The notes under the pieces were generated by a model. The model saw only the letters and a program-made list of their open reading frames with translations, did not search any database and had not been told where the DNA came from. Below are positions 1 through 7,942 of a stretch of DNA of 28,937 nt, one piece after another. The stretch comes from Bacteroidales bacterium (GTDB lineage Bacteria; Bacteroidota; Bacteroidia; Bacteroidales; Muribaculaceae): assembly GCA_019415705.1 (NCBI GenBank), contig DXYS01000020.1, positions 1 to 28,937 of the forward strand. The letters are read 5' to 3'. A program made the translations under genes and the position numbers. Position 1 is the first letter of the stretch; each line of letters opens with the position of its first letter.

Positions 1-121
1 GCGGCATATTTAAAGGCTGCAATTCGAATTACTCCACAAACATACTATCTACATTGTTTTAACAACCGCTTTTTTACAGTGGTCCCTAAGATAGCTAAGG
101 TCGCTATTTTAATCTCCCTTT

Positions 122-1162
122 TTAAAACTTTATATTGCCCGGGGCGGTGATAATATGGAAGAGAAGGTCACGGAAGAGCTGGTGATCGCCCTGTCGCGAG
201 CCGACGCCCTTGCTCATCGCATCATAGCGTCTGATGGCAGCGATAATCTCGATAATCTGAAAGGCATTGTAATTGCGCATGCCGGTGCGGTAACGTCCGA
301 GCTGCACGGCAAATCTAAGCTTGAGCGCCTCCATCAGTCCGCGGTCAGAACGGTTAGGGGTGTACCATACCGTCATAAGGTCGGCGAAATAGTTAAAGAG
401 TGCCGCAGTTGTCACGACCAACGGATTGTTTTTAGGATTTGAACGGAAATAATCGGCTATACGAAATACCTTCAATGCGTCTTTGGCCGCGATAGCATCG
501 ACAAGTTCGAAATTGTTGTAATCCTTGCTCAGACCTATATTACGTTCGATAAGCTCTGGGGTGATACGGCCGCCACGTCCGATAATAGAAGCAAGTTTGT
601 CGATTTCGTTATAAAGACGACTCGCATCCGTACCGACAAAATCACGCAGCATCTCTATAGATTTCTGATCAGCCGTCAGCCCACGGTCGCGAATCAATCC
701 GCTAATAATCGGTCCTATATTATAATCGGCCAGACGCTTTGACTCAAAAATCACACCATGAGCCTTGACGGCGGCTGTCAGCTCCTTGCCTTTGAACTGT
801 GCGCCTCGGCAGCAAATGACCAAGACTGTCGTCGGCGATGGTTGGGAGCAATAGCGTGCGAGACGGTTTAGCGTGTTGGCATTGACAGCCTGAGCCTCAC
901 GCAGTATTACAATCTGGCGGTCAGCCATCATCGGGTACTGACAGCACAGATCCATCACATAACCCGGCTCAACCTGCGGCGCATAAAGCACATGCAGATT
1001 AAACTCGCGGTCATCCTCCGGCATCTTTTCCTCGATACGCCGCGACAGTCGGTCGATAAAATAGCCTTCCTCGCCGTGCAGCAGATAGACCGGAGCGAGC
1101 GGCTCCGTGTCAATCTGACGACAAAGCGCGTCATATGTGAGTGATGAGGCTGGTCCTGCCAT
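122..1162 (-). CDS. holA: DNA polymerase III subunit delta (clamp-loader)
   Basis: This is the delta subunit of the DNA polymerase III clamp loader, which opens the beta sliding clamp during replication in the cytoplasm. The 346-residue length matches the family (about 340). Near the N-terminus the sequence LLHGEEGYFIDRL (around residues 27-39) is the degenerate nucleotide-binding region seen in HolA. The middle part with FVGTDASRLYNEIDKLA is the typical segment before the C-terminal collar domain. The ATG start is followed by a plausible N-terminus. It is divergent from the HsdR-N-like gene, with about 114 bp between them. No recognisable TAnnTTTG box was found for it on the minus strand. 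Downstream (1-121) only a weak imperfect hairpin is visible. Identification rests on family recall of motifs, not on a search; confidence is high. Confidence 0.93.
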   Translation of the reverse strand: MAGPASSLTYDALCRQIDTEPLAPVYLLHGEEGYFIDRLSRRIEEKMPEDDREFNLHVLYAPQVEPGYVMDLCCQYPMMADRQIVILREAQAVNANTLNRLARYCSQPSPTTVLVICCRGAQFKGKELTAAVKAHGVIFESKRLADYNIGPIISGLIRDRGLTADQKSIEMLRDFVGTDASRLYNEIDKLASIIGRGGRITPELIERNIGLSKDYNNFELVDAIAAKDALKVFRIADYFRSNPKNNPLVVTTAALFNYFADLMTVWYTPNRSDRGLMEALKLRFAVQLGRYRTGMRNYNAFQIIEIIAAIRRYDAMSKGVGSRQGDHQLFRDLLFHIITAPGNIKF

Positions 1163-1204
1163 AATTTCTTTAAAACGTCAGCAACGTGGTCTGATTAAAT
1201 ATCG

Positions 1205-1212
1205 TAATTTTG
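1205..1212 (+). promoter_or_regulatory. Bacteroidota -7 box for the HsdR-N-like gene
   Basis: TAATTTTG fits the Bacteroidota sigma-A -7 consensus TAnnTTTG and lies about 65 bp upstream of the ATG at 1277. The -33 element about 20 bp upstream is poor (only a TG), so this is a moderate call. Confidence 0.45.
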
Positions 1213-1276
1213 CGTAAATTTACACATAATTTTTGATTGTCGCCAATGACAGCCAAAAACATGATGTTTTTTAGAA

Positions 1277-1723
1277 ATGAAACTCAATCTGCCGGATTTT
1301 GACTGCCGAATAACACGTGACGGAGAGCTGACGCGTATCTACGACCGTCTGCGCCGACGCTATGTGGCCCTCACTCCCGAAGAGTGGGTCAGGCAACACT
1401 TTGTCAACTACCTGATTGAATCGTTCGGATATCCCGCCGGACTTATGGCAAATGAGGTCAGTCTGAAACTCAATTCGACGTCACGCCGATGTGACACTCT
1501 TATATATTCGCGACACGGACAGCCTTTGGCCATCGTCGAATATAAAGCACCTACAGTTGAAATCACACAGGCTGTCTTCGACCAGATAGCACGCTATAAT
1601 ATGGTCTTGGATACACGCTGGCTGATGGTCAGCAACGGTCTGTGTCACTACTGCTGCTGCTTCGACCCCGCAGCCGAGACCTATACTTTCGTCCGCGCAA
1701 TTCCACGCTATGACGAACTGTAA
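1277..1723 (+). CDS. HsdR N-terminal-domain-like protein (PD-(D/E)xK nuclease fold), stand-alone
   Basis: This small protein of 148 residues resembles the N-terminal nuclease domain of type I restriction enzyme R subunits (HSDR_N_2-type) without the helicase part. The PD-(D/E)xK core is visible as D73 followed by E88-Y-K90 in AIVEYKAP, with an upstream acidic residue at E60. No methylase, specificity subunit or helicase gene is nearby, so a restriction role is not supported by context. In Bacteroidota such stand-alone genes are, from memory, often found beside holA, and a housekeeping or DNA-repair role is possible. It is divergent from holA and followed after 9 bp by the convergent GT-C gene. 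The fold call is well supported; the function is unknown. Confidence 0.8.
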   Translation: MKLNLPDFDCRITRDGELTRIYDRLRRRYVALTPEEWVRQHFVNYLIESFGYPAGLMANEVSLKLNSTSRRCDTLIYSRHGQPLAIVEYKAPTVEITQAVFDQIARYNMVLDTRWLMVSNGLCHYCCCFDPAAETYTFVRAIPRYDEL

Positions 1724-1732
1724 AAAGTGTAA

Positions 1733-3037
1733 TTACTCTTGCCGGTTAGATGCTAAATTTGTGACACGCTGCAAAAATGATGCTCCAAGAATCAGCAATA
1801 CAGGATAGTTTGGTATTAGCAGCCGCGGCCATTCGCCCATAGCTCCTACGGTCACCGAAGCATAGGCAACAATCATAAGGCCGCATAAAAACCATATAAA
1901 CATTGAGAAACGCTTTTGCCTGATATCATTTACCGCAAGCATAACCATTAGAATTATAAGCATCAGCAATGCTGCTCCCGAGTTAACGCTGATAATTTTT
2001 GTAAGCGCTCTTACAGGCGGACAAACCGACCCGCCATATACACAATCAGACGATGCGACATCCGCCGTACGTTTTTGCACTATATATTTTGCAACCGCCG
2101 TCGGATGATTTCGCATGGCGTCAACACAATACTGCATAAATTCTGCCGGACGGCTCACATCCATTATAGCAAATAACTCGTCCCAAATAAGCGGGTAGTC
2201 AGGCACCTCACCGTTGACAGTGACCAACGAGTCAGCTGTGGCACGCATATCAGGCGTAGGCATATCTGCAGGATTCACAAGCCCGGCTTCACGCAGAGTG
2301 AAGTAGTTATTAGTACAACCCACGAATGAAGGACTTCTGAAACCATAATAATTAGACATCATGCTACAATAGCATATCAACAGACCTGCGACACCAAGCA
2401 TGCCTATGATACCGACCAGACGTGTGCGAATATCGGTTTTGCCAAGCGCCCAAGATATGATCCAAAAAACGAGAAGAGCTACCGGAAGGTAAATTAAAGC
2501 CGGACGAAGCAATATCAGAACTGCAACAAGCACAGCGCTCCACACAACATCTCGCACTGACCGTCGTGAGAACGCACGCCATGTCAGCAACAATACCGCA
2601 ACAATGCCAATCAACGCAAATGCCTCAGTCAAGGCTATGCCGCACAGAGTCAGCGGACCGGGATAAACTGCGTAAATGGCAACAGCCCAACGCGCAATCC
2701 TATGATTGGAGACAAGTGCACAGGTCAGCTCTTTCATCCACTTTACAGACCACAAAAACAAAACGCTTTGTACAAGATAAAGAGCTATAAGTCCGCCGGT
2801 TTCTCCAAAAACAAACCTCAGCGAGCCTATAATGAACGGATAGACCGGTGTGCGCAGATAATCAGGCTGACCGGTAAGCAACGTATCGAAAGCCTCAAAA
2901 TATGAAACAGTGTCATTAGCCGTCAGATGAACGGCCAACGAATAAATGCATATTAACGCAAGTTCTACAGCCGAAATAAGCAGCAGACGACAAAAGAACT
3001 TGTCTTCGCACAGGCTGCTATTTATGCTTGGCTTCAT
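1733..3037 (-). CDS. Polytopic membrane protein, GT-C-like glycosyltransferase (putative)
   Basis: The 434-residue protein has about ten hydrophobic segments from residue 18 onward and ends in a short polar tail. Its N-terminal extracytoplasmic loop carries an acidic ND42T motif and the sequence YLRTPVYPF (residues 60-68), a pattern shared with GT39/ArnT-like GT-C enzymes that move sugars from polyprenyl-phosphate carriers in the periplasm. Another large loop lies around residues 230-330. The start overlaps the end of the upstream flavoenzyme gene by 20 bp, so the two are translationally linked and form an operon with gtrA. The likely role is transfer of a lipid-linked sugar outside the cytoplasmic membrane. 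Donor and acceptor are unknown, and a non-catalytic membrane protein cannot be excluded. Confidence 0.72.
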   Translation of the reverse strand: MKPSINSSLCEDKFFCRLLLISAVELALICIYSLAVHLTANDTVSYFEAFDTLLTGQPDYLRTPVYPFIIGSLRFVFGETGGLIALYLVQSVLFLWSVKWMKELTCALVSNHRIARWAVAIYAVYPGPLTLCGIALTEAFALIGIVAVLLLTWRAFSRRSVRDVVWSAVLVAVLILLRPALIYLPVALLVFWIISWALGKTDIRTRLVGIIGMLGVAGLLICYCSMMSNYYGFRSPSFVGCTNNYFTLREAGLVNPADMPTPDMRATADSLVTVNGEVPDYPLIWDELFAIMDVSRPAEFMQYCVDAMRNHPTAVAKYIVQKRTADVASSDCVYGGSVCPPVRALTKIISVNSGAALLMLIILMVMLAVNDIRQKRFSMFIWFLCGLMIVAYASVTVGAMGEWPRLLIPNYPVLLILGASFLQRVTNLASNRQE

Positions 3038-4622
3038 GATACTCGGTCTCGGTATTTACATTCCAAATCGCACTCTTATCACCTGAGATTGCCGGATTAA
3101 GTATATGATCAACAGTTTCCATGGCAGTAAGCATCGAATGGTCCATGTTGTTATAACGATGCTGACCGTTACGCCCCACACAATAGAGATTAGTAAAGCG
3201 ATTCAGGAAATCTTTGACTTTATCAAGCTGATAATATGAGCCGTGATAGGCCGGATATGCTTTTTTCACACGTATGCGCACGGCATCTTCGACATCGTCG
3301 GCACTGTCAATGACGCCGATGTGCACAAGTTCGTCCGTAGCCATCTTTATAAACTGCTCGTCGGACATCTGCCACATCTCGTCACCTTCGAAACAAAAAT
3401 ACTCCAGACCTATCCACATTTTGTTTTCAAAATCAGCGACCATATACGGCGACCAGTTGTTGAAAACCTGTATGCGACCCATTCTGACATCGCGCTCCTG
3501 CACATAAATCCATGTATCGGGCACGCGGTTGGCATAGGTGTGGAGTTTCGTTTCATTCTTAATTTTAAGCTTGTCGACAAGCAGGCCCACAGTGATAAAA
3601 TCACGATACGGCAGATTAGCAGCCGCCTCGGCGACATCGGCCGGAATCTCCACTCCGTCTATTGCAGCAATCAGATCCTTGAGCGGCATGGAAGATATAA
3701 AATAATCGAGCTCGACACGTTGCAAAGAGCCGTCAGGCATTGCCACGGTTACAGCTACTACACGGTCGCCGTCGACATGGACCTTTTTGACCTCGGTATT
3801 CATATCAATTCTGCCGCCTTTTGACTGCATATCAGACGCAACCGTTTCCCACAGCTGGCCGGGGCCAAATTTAGGATATATAAATTCCTCAATGAGCGAG
3901 GTCTCGACTTTAGACGAATCACGCGGCCCGATCTTTTTGAGTATCATATCCTTAATGATAGCCGTGATGCTGAGTCCTTTGACACGTTGCGAGCCCCAGT
4001 CGGCTCCGAGTCTCGACGGATGCACACCCCACACCTTCTCGGTATAGTCCTCAAAAAACATTTTGTAAAGTGTCTTGCCGAAACGGTTTATATAAAAATC
4101 CTCAAGCGAATTTTCAGGACGTTTGTGCAACATAGCCTTAAGATAGCCCATACCGGCCTTGAACGTACGTCCGAGACCCATGTTGGATATCGTAGCCATG
4201 CTCATTGAGATGGGATAATCAAAAAACTTCCTCAGATAATATATTCTGCTGACACGGCGGCGTGCGAGCATCACACGGTCAGACACTTCGGGATCAGCCT
4301 GCGGCGCATCAGGTGCGACCGTGGCTGTAAGTCCGACCGTAAGCCTCTCACCGAGCAGTATCTCGTCTCGCGAGGGTGCCGTCTGCATAGGCATGACACC
4401 GGCCCACCAATTCATCACCCTGTCACTTTTGCTGAAGAAGCGGTGACCACCGATATCGATGCGATTTCCGTTATGGCGCACCGTTTTAGAGATACCACCT
4501 ATTTCATCAGAGGCTTCAAAAACGACAGGATGTATGTCGCTACGACGGACAAATTCGAGTGCGGCAGTGAGACCTGCGGGTCCTGCGCCGGCTATAACAG
4601 CAGTTTTTTGAGATTTTGGCAT
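3018..4622 (-). CDS. FAD-dependent oxidoreductase, UDP-galactopyranose-mutase/protoporphyrinogen-oxidase-like
   Basis: This 534-residue cytoplasmic flavoprotein starts with a Rossmann motif, AGAGPAG (glycines 12, 14 and 17), and an acidic residue E36 at the end of the second strand that would bind the FAD ribose. It continues with EIGGISKTVR and a GGHRFF motif, as in UDP-galactopyranose-mutase-like amine oxidoreductases of polysaccharide clusters. The C-terminal RYNNMDHSM segment resembles the FAD-closing motif of the same group. It lies 27 bp downstream of gtrA and overlaps the GT-C gene by 20 bp. In this context it probably makes or modifies a sugar for a cell-surface glycan, but no true Glf substrate residues were verified. 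Protoporphyrinogen oxidase is unlikely given the neighbours. Confidence 0.78.
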   Translation of the reverse strand: MPKSQKTAVIAGAGPAGLTAALEFVRRSDIHPVVFEASDEIGGISKTVRHNGNRIDIGGHRFFSKSDRVMNWWAGVMPMQTAPSRDEILLGERLTVGLTATVAPDAPQADPEVSDRVMLARRRVSRIYYLRKFFDYPISMSMATISNMGLGRTFKAGMGYLKAMLHKRPENSLEDFYINRFGKTLYKMFFEDYTEKVWGVHPSRLGADWGSQRVKGLSITAIIKDMILKKIGPRDSSKVETSLIEEFIYPKFGPGQLWETVASDMQSKGGRIDMNTEVKKVHVDGDRVVAVTVAMPDGSLQRVELDYFISSMPLKDLIAAIDGVEIPADVAEAAANLPYRDFITVGLLVDKLKIKNETKLHTYANRVPDTWIYVQERDVRMGRIQVFNNWSPYMVADFENKMWIGLEYFCFEGDEMWQMSDEQFIKMATDELVHIGVIDSADDVEDAVRIRVKKAYPAYHGSYYQLDKVKDFLNRFTNLYCVGRNGQHRYNNMDHSMLTAMETVDHILNPAISGDKSAIWNVNTETEYHEAKHK

Positions 4623-4649
4623 CAGAATGATTAGTTTTATTAAATAAGA

Positions 4650-5108
4650 TTATTCCTGTTGGAATCTACGCATAGGTATGTTCATAAATATACGACGTGC
4701 AATAAAATTCCAGAAGAATACCAATGCGGTTGAGATGAGTTTAGATCCCATATAGTATACCCCTAACCTCTCAGTGCATATCCACAGAATCGCAGCATTA
4801 AGGCCAAGGCCAATCAGGCCGATAATGGCATAGCCTATAAATTCGAATGAACGAAACGTCAGAGAGGATGAACGAGAAGCGGCGTTGGTCGTAAAAACCC
4901 ATTTAATACTGATGAGATAATTGACAATGAGACCAAACACAAAGCCCAAAGCTGCCGAAAACTGGTAATGTATGCCGAGATACTCGGTGCACACCCACAA
5001 TGTACCATAGTCGACGACAAACGCCGCTCCGCCCACAAAAGCGTAACGAAAAAGTTGAATGAATATATTGTCAGTGTCGCCTTTCAGCAAACGGGTAATG
5101 TTGGCCAT
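4650..5108 (-). CDS. GtrA-family membrane protein (lipid-linked sugar flippase type)
   Basis: GtrA-family proteins are small inner-membrane proteins with four helices, thought to flip or assist export of polyprenyl-phosphate-linked sugars. This protein has 152 residues and four hydrophobic segments (roughly residues 20-42, 48-70, 85-106 and 115-137). It begins the family-typical region with FRYAFVGGAAFVVDYG and has the conserved FVFGLIVNYLISIKWVF-type second helix. It is the first gene of the operon gtrA - flavoenzyme - GT-C protein. No GtrB-like polyprenyl-phosphate glycosyltransferase is adjacent, so its lipid-sugar substrate must be made elsewhere or by a neighbour. The start is an ATG with the next good promoter box about 53 bp upstream. 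Confidence 0.88.
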   Translation of the reverse strand: MANITRLLKGDTDNIFIQLFRYAFVGGAAFVVDYGTLWVCTEYLGIHYQFSAALGFVFGLIVNYLISIKWVFTTNAASRSSSLTFRSFEFIGYAIIGLIGLGLNAAILWICTERLGVYYMGSKLISTALVFFWNFIARRIFMNIPMRRFQQE

Positions 5109-5160
5109 GTTTTATATTCGGATTAAGGACGAATGACTGCAGCAGTACTATATTAAAACG

Positions 5161-5168
5161 CAAATATA
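5161..5168 (-). promoter_or_regulatory. -7 box for the gtrA operon
   Basis: On the minus strand this reads TATATTTG, a perfect TAnnTTTG box 52 bp upstream of the gtrA start. No clear TTTG is seen about 20 bp further upstream, so the -33 element is weak. Confidence 0.5.
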
Positions 5169-5251
5169 CGAAAAATAGTATTTTATAAAATCTTTTTCGC
5201 GTTATTACTAATAAAAACCGTTAATATACGGGCTGTTTGAGTTTTTTGATT

Positions 5252-5259
5252 TATCTTTG
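5252..5259 (+). promoter_or_regulatory. -7 box for the outer-membrane barrel gene
   Basis: TATCTTTG matches TAnnTTTG and lies 25 bp upstream of the ATG at 5285. Because transcription would start a few bases downstream, an earlier in-frame ATG at 5237 would lie outside the mRNA; this supports the 5285 start. Confidence 0.55.
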
Positions 5260-5284
5260 CCGGGTAATAAACCGGTTAATTATA

Positions 5285-5908
5285 ATGAAACGTACATTCA
5301 TCGCTGCAATCATAGTTATATCATCATTGTTGGCCTCGGTGACTGCCAAAGCCGAATTCCGCTACGGCGCATCGGCCGGCGCCAACATCTCGTCGCTTGT
5401 CTTCAAACAAAAAGGTCTTGTAGGTGTGACCCGCGTGGCCGGTTATCAGGCCGGAGGCATAGGCGAAGTCATGTTCCCGGGTCTCGGCTTCGGCGTTGAC
5501 TTCGGATTATTCTACAACCAGTTGGGTGCAAAAGTCAACCTCGGCCAGCGCAAGGTCTGGTCATCGTTAGGCTATGGCAACGAACGTGTCTATCTCCACT
5601 ATCTGCGCATCCCGCTGCACCTCCGCTTTAAATGGACACGCATGATGGGACTTGAAGATTATGTCGCACCGTTTGTCTACGGCGGCCCGGAAATAGGTTT
5701 CCTTCTTGCCCACGGCAAATGCGACGCGTTTAAATACGCAACCGGCGATTTGAGCCTCGCCTGCGGTTTCGGCCTCGAAATCATGCGCCGCTGGCAACTT
5801 ACAGGCTCTTACACATGGGGCATGACTTACGCTCTTAAGACAAAACTCTTGGACGACTTCAGCGCCCGCAACCGCTACTGGAGTGTCAGCCTGTCATATT
5901 TCTTCTGA
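5285..5908 (+). CDS. Outer-membrane beta-barrel protein (OMP_b-brl/PorT-like)
   Basis: The 207-residue product begins with a clear signal peptide (MKR, hydrophobic core, then AKA at residues 21-23 before E24). The mature part alternates polar and hydrophobic residues, has glycine-rich turns such as YGASAGANISS, and ends in VSLSYFF with a terminal aromatic residue, the signature of outer-membrane beta-barrels. It resembles the OMP_b-brl families common in Bacteroidota, including PorT-like proteins, but no specific function can be assigned. The frame extends upstream to 5237, but the signal peptide and the promoter box both favour ATG 5285. It is monocistronic and convergent with nagA. Confidence 0.85.
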   Translation: MKRTFIAAIIVISSLLASVTAKAEFRYGASAGANISSLVFKQKGLVGVTRVAGYQAGGIGEVMFPGLGFGVDFGLFYNQLGAKVNLGQRKVWSSLGYGNERVYLHYLRIPLHLRFKWTRMMGLEDYVAPFVYGGPEIGFLLAHGKCDAFKYATGDLSLACGFGLEIMRRWQLTGSYTWGMTYALKTKLLDDFSARNRYWSVSLSYFF

Positions 5909-5996
5909 TAAGTGAAATTTGCGCCCGGCTGTTAATACTCTATTATCTAACAGCAAATGTCGGCGGAGTCCATTGCAAATTTTGTTTATACTTCCT

Positions 5997-6033
5997 AAAA
6001 AATAGCCGGGGGTCTCTTGATGAGACTCCCGGC
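5997..6033 (-). terminator. Rho-independent terminator of nagA
   Basis: Positions 6005-6033 form an inverted repeat GCCGGGGGTCTC / GAGACTCCCGGC with a five-base loop and one mismatch. On the minus strand it is followed by TATTTTTT, so it terminates nagA (stop at 6073). On the plus strand the U tract is poorer (AAGGTTTT), but it may also serve the barrel gene. Confidence 0.75.
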
Positions 6034-6072
6034 AAGGTTTTAGATAACTGTGTATGTTTTTCGTGGCTAAAT

Positions 6073-7230
6073 TTATCCAATTTCAATTTCTCGACCCATC
6101 TGCACGACGCCGGTGAGGTTGAGATCATTGTCAAACATCATGATGTCGGCGTCCTTGCCGCGCTCCAAAGAGCCTTTGCGGTCATATACGCCCATGATGC
6201 GGGCCGGAGTCTCAGAGGCCATGCGCGAGACATCCTCGAGGGGAAGGCCGGCTTCCTGCACGGCGACTTTGATAAGACGGTCCATCGTGGCTATCGAGCC
6301 TGCGATGGCCGAACGGTCAGCGAGTTTGCAGACACCGTCCTCAATAATGACGCGCGGGTCAAATGCTTTCTTGCTGTCTGATGCCGCAACGGCGAGTGCG
6401 TCGGTAATCAAAGCTGTAGACTCAACGCCTTTAGAGCGATAAATCAGCTTAAGAATGGCCGGTGGCACATGTTTGCCGTCAGCAATCATCTCGACAGTTA
6501 TTCCATCATTGTTATATACGGCTTCTACAGTACCTGCCTGACGGAAAATACCTTCTTTATGGTATGTCTCCATGGCGTTGTAGAAGTGTGTAGCGTGTGT
6601 AAAACCTGCCTTGTAGCCTTTCTCGACTTCGACGGGGCCGGCAGCGGTGTGTCCCAAGGATGCGAGTATGCCCTTCGAACGCAGATATGTCGCAAACTCG
6701 TCGGCACCCTCGATTTCGGGAGCGGCATCCCAGCGGCGTATGCAGCTGTATTTCTCGACAAGGCCGCGGTATTCGTCAGGATTGGGTTTGCGTATGATTT
6801 CGGGCATCTGACCGCCCGCTTTCTTTATATTAAAATAAGGACCCTCGAGATGGAGGCCGATAATGCCGTTCATGGGGTCTGACATCAGAGCCTGACATGT
6901 CTCGCAGGCGTCGGTAATCATCTGAGTGGTCGACGATGAGAGAGTCGGCGCTATAGCAGTGGTGCCGTGACGGCGATGTGCATCAATAGCCGCAAGGAAA
7001 GCCTCGGGAGTTGTCTCCATAAAGTCGCGTCCTCCGCCTCCGTGGACATGTATGTCAATACCGCCGGGAAGCACATAAGCACCCTTGGCGTCGATGAGAC
7101 GGTCTGCGTCTGTGCGCAGCTCGGAGCCTGCCGCAATGTCGATGATTTTGCTACCGTCAATGATGACAGAGCCGCCGTTGACCCATCCGTGAGGAGTAAG
7201 AATCTTGCCGTTATAAATTTGTGTCAGCAT
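6073..7230 (-). CDS. nagA: N-acetylglucosamine-6-phosphate deacetylase
   Basis: NagA hydrolyses GlcNAc-6-phosphate to glucosamine-6-phosphate and acetate in the cytoplasm, feeding amino sugars from peptidoglycan recycling or chitooligosaccharides to NagB. The 385-residue length is normal. Amidohydrolase motifs are visible: GGIDIHVHGGG with the metal-type HxH at residues 61 and 63, LHLEGPYF with the metal-binding glutamate, LGHTAAG, THFYNAM in place of the usual THLFNAM, and LITDAL with the catalytic aspartate. I chose the ATG at 7230; a TTG two codons upstream (7236) is in frame but less likely. It lies divergent to the ribosomal operon and 4 kb from the peptidoglycan salvage operon, whose kinase branch would produce its substrate. 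Confidence 0.95.
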   Translation of the reverse strand: MLTQIYNGKILTPHGWVNGGSVIIDGSKIIDIAAGSELRTDADRLIDAKGAYVLPGGIDIHVHGGGGRDFMETTPEAFLAAIDAHRRHGTTAIAPTLSSSTTQMITDACETCQALMSDPMNGIIGLHLEGPYFNIKKAGGQMPEIIRKPNPDEYRGLVEKYSCIRRWDAAPEIEGADEFATYLRSKGILASLGHTAAGPVEVEKGYKAGFTHATHFYNAMETYHKEGIFRQAGTVEAVYNNDGITVEMIADGKHVPPAILKLIYRSKGVESTALITDALAVAASDSKKAFDPRVIIEDGVCKLADRSAIAGSIATMDRLIKVAVQEAGLPLEDVSRMASETPARIMGVYDRKGSLERGKDADIMMFDNDLNLTGVVQMGREIEIG

Positions 7231-7286
7231 ATTCAAAAGAGATTGAGTAGAGAGTTAAATAAAAGACGTAAATGATTTTACATCCG

Positions 7287-7294
7287 CAAAGTAA
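7287..7294 (-). promoter_or_regulatory. Possible -7 box for nagA
   Basis: On the minus strand this reads TTACTTTG, a seven-of-eight match to TAnnTTTG, 57 bp upstream of the nagA ATG. TTTTG and TTTTTTG tracts lie upstream but not at the ideal 20 bp distance. Confidence 0.35.
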
Positions 7295-7508
7295 GACAAA
7301 AAACAAAAGCAGCGAAAATAATTAAATATAAATTACGTATCATTAACAGATTTTCAGTATCACACAAATCAACTCATTATACATGCAACATACATGATAT
7401 GTGCGACGGTCGTTGAGTGCGAGCGCCTGCATGCGGCTTGCAAGCTACGTTTCAACCGTTTATAATTGATTAAAGTTGTCGGAGTGAACAAAAAAAACAA
7501 CAACAAAA
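7295..7508. other. Non-coding stretch between nagA and rpmB promoters
   Basis: Part of the 443-bp gap between nagA and rpmB. It is AT-rich with no supportable reading frame. Two copies of TACATG (around 7380-7395) and a palindrome GCTTGCAAGC (around 7436-7445) are present, but I cannot tie them to a known operator. Confidence 0.4.
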
Positions 7509-7540
7509 TTTGCATGAATGGCAAAATTGTATTTACTTTG
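7509..7540 (+). promoter_or_regulatory. Promoter of the rpmB-rpmG-DUF4295 operon
   Basis: TTTG at 7509-7512, a 20-bp spacer and TTACTTTG at 7533-7540 match the Bacteroidota -33/-7 architecture with one deviation in the -7 box. It implies a 5' leader of about 125 nt. Confidence 0.65.
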
Positions 7541-7546
7541 CACTCT

Positions 7547-7673
7547 GTTTTACGGGCAGTCCTTGAAAGCCGTGAGGAAAAGATGCAGCCCTCGGTGATA
7601 TGAGACCTGCGACGCGCCCCTGAACAAACCGAGAATAAATAATTATAGAATAAAGATAAACCACCAAACAGCC
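7547..7673 (+). promoter_or_regulatory. Structured 5' leader of rpmB (possible ribosomal-protein leader)
   Basis: The leader is unusually GC-rich compared with the flanking AT-rich DNA. It contains possible pairings: GGGC near 7554 with GCCC near 7617, GCAG near 7585 with CTGC near 7608, and CCGTGAGG near 7571 with CCCTCGG near 7589. No known riboswitch consensus was recognised. Autoregulation by L28 or L33 is an inference. Confidence 0.3.
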
Positions 7674-7937
7674 ATGTCAAAGATTTGTCAGATTACCGGC
7701 AAGAAAGCGATCGTTGGCAACAATGTGTCACACTCTAAGCGCCGCACAAAGCGTAAATTCAACGTAAACCTCTTCACAAAGAAATTCTATTGGGTTGAGC
7801 AGGGCATCTGGATCAGCCTCACAATCTCTGCCGCCGGCCTCCGCACCATCAACAAGCTCGGCCTCAACGCAGCAATCAACAAAGCCTATGAAGAGGGCTA
7901 TTTAAATGACAAGGATATTAAATTTATAGGATTCTAA
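7674..7937 (+). CDS. rpmB: 50S ribosomal protein L28 (bL28)
   Basis: bL28 is a structural protein of the large ribosomal subunit. The 87-residue product begins MSKICQITGKKA and continues with the family-typical VSHSKRRTKRKFNVNL stretch and the ISAAGLRTINKLG segment. It is longer than some bacterial L28 proteins because of the Bacteroidota-type C-terminal tail ending in KFIGF. It is followed after 5 bp by rpmG, making a three-gene ribosomal operon. The start at 7674 is the only sensible ATG and no Shine-Dalgarno is present, as usual in this phylum. Confidence 0.97.
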   Translation: MSKICQITGKKAIVGNNVSHSKRRTKRKFNVNLFTKKFYWVEQGIWISLTISAAGLRTINKLGLNAAINKAYEEGYLNDKDIKFIGF

Positions 7938-7942
7938 AGAAG

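Noticed and set aside
1..121. Weak hairpin AAGATAGC/GCTATTTT downstream of holA
   Set aside because: One mismatch, a seven-base loop and no T tract right after it on the minus strand; not strong enough to call a terminator.
3243..3824. Plus-strand open frame of 193 codons inside the flavoenzyme gene
   Set aside because: Antisense shadow; the minus-strand product has a complete FAD-binding layout.
7369..7680. Minus-strand open frame of 103 codons upstream of rpmB
   Set aside because: It covers the rpmB promoter and leader on the opposite strand, has no family resemblance and no upstream promoter.
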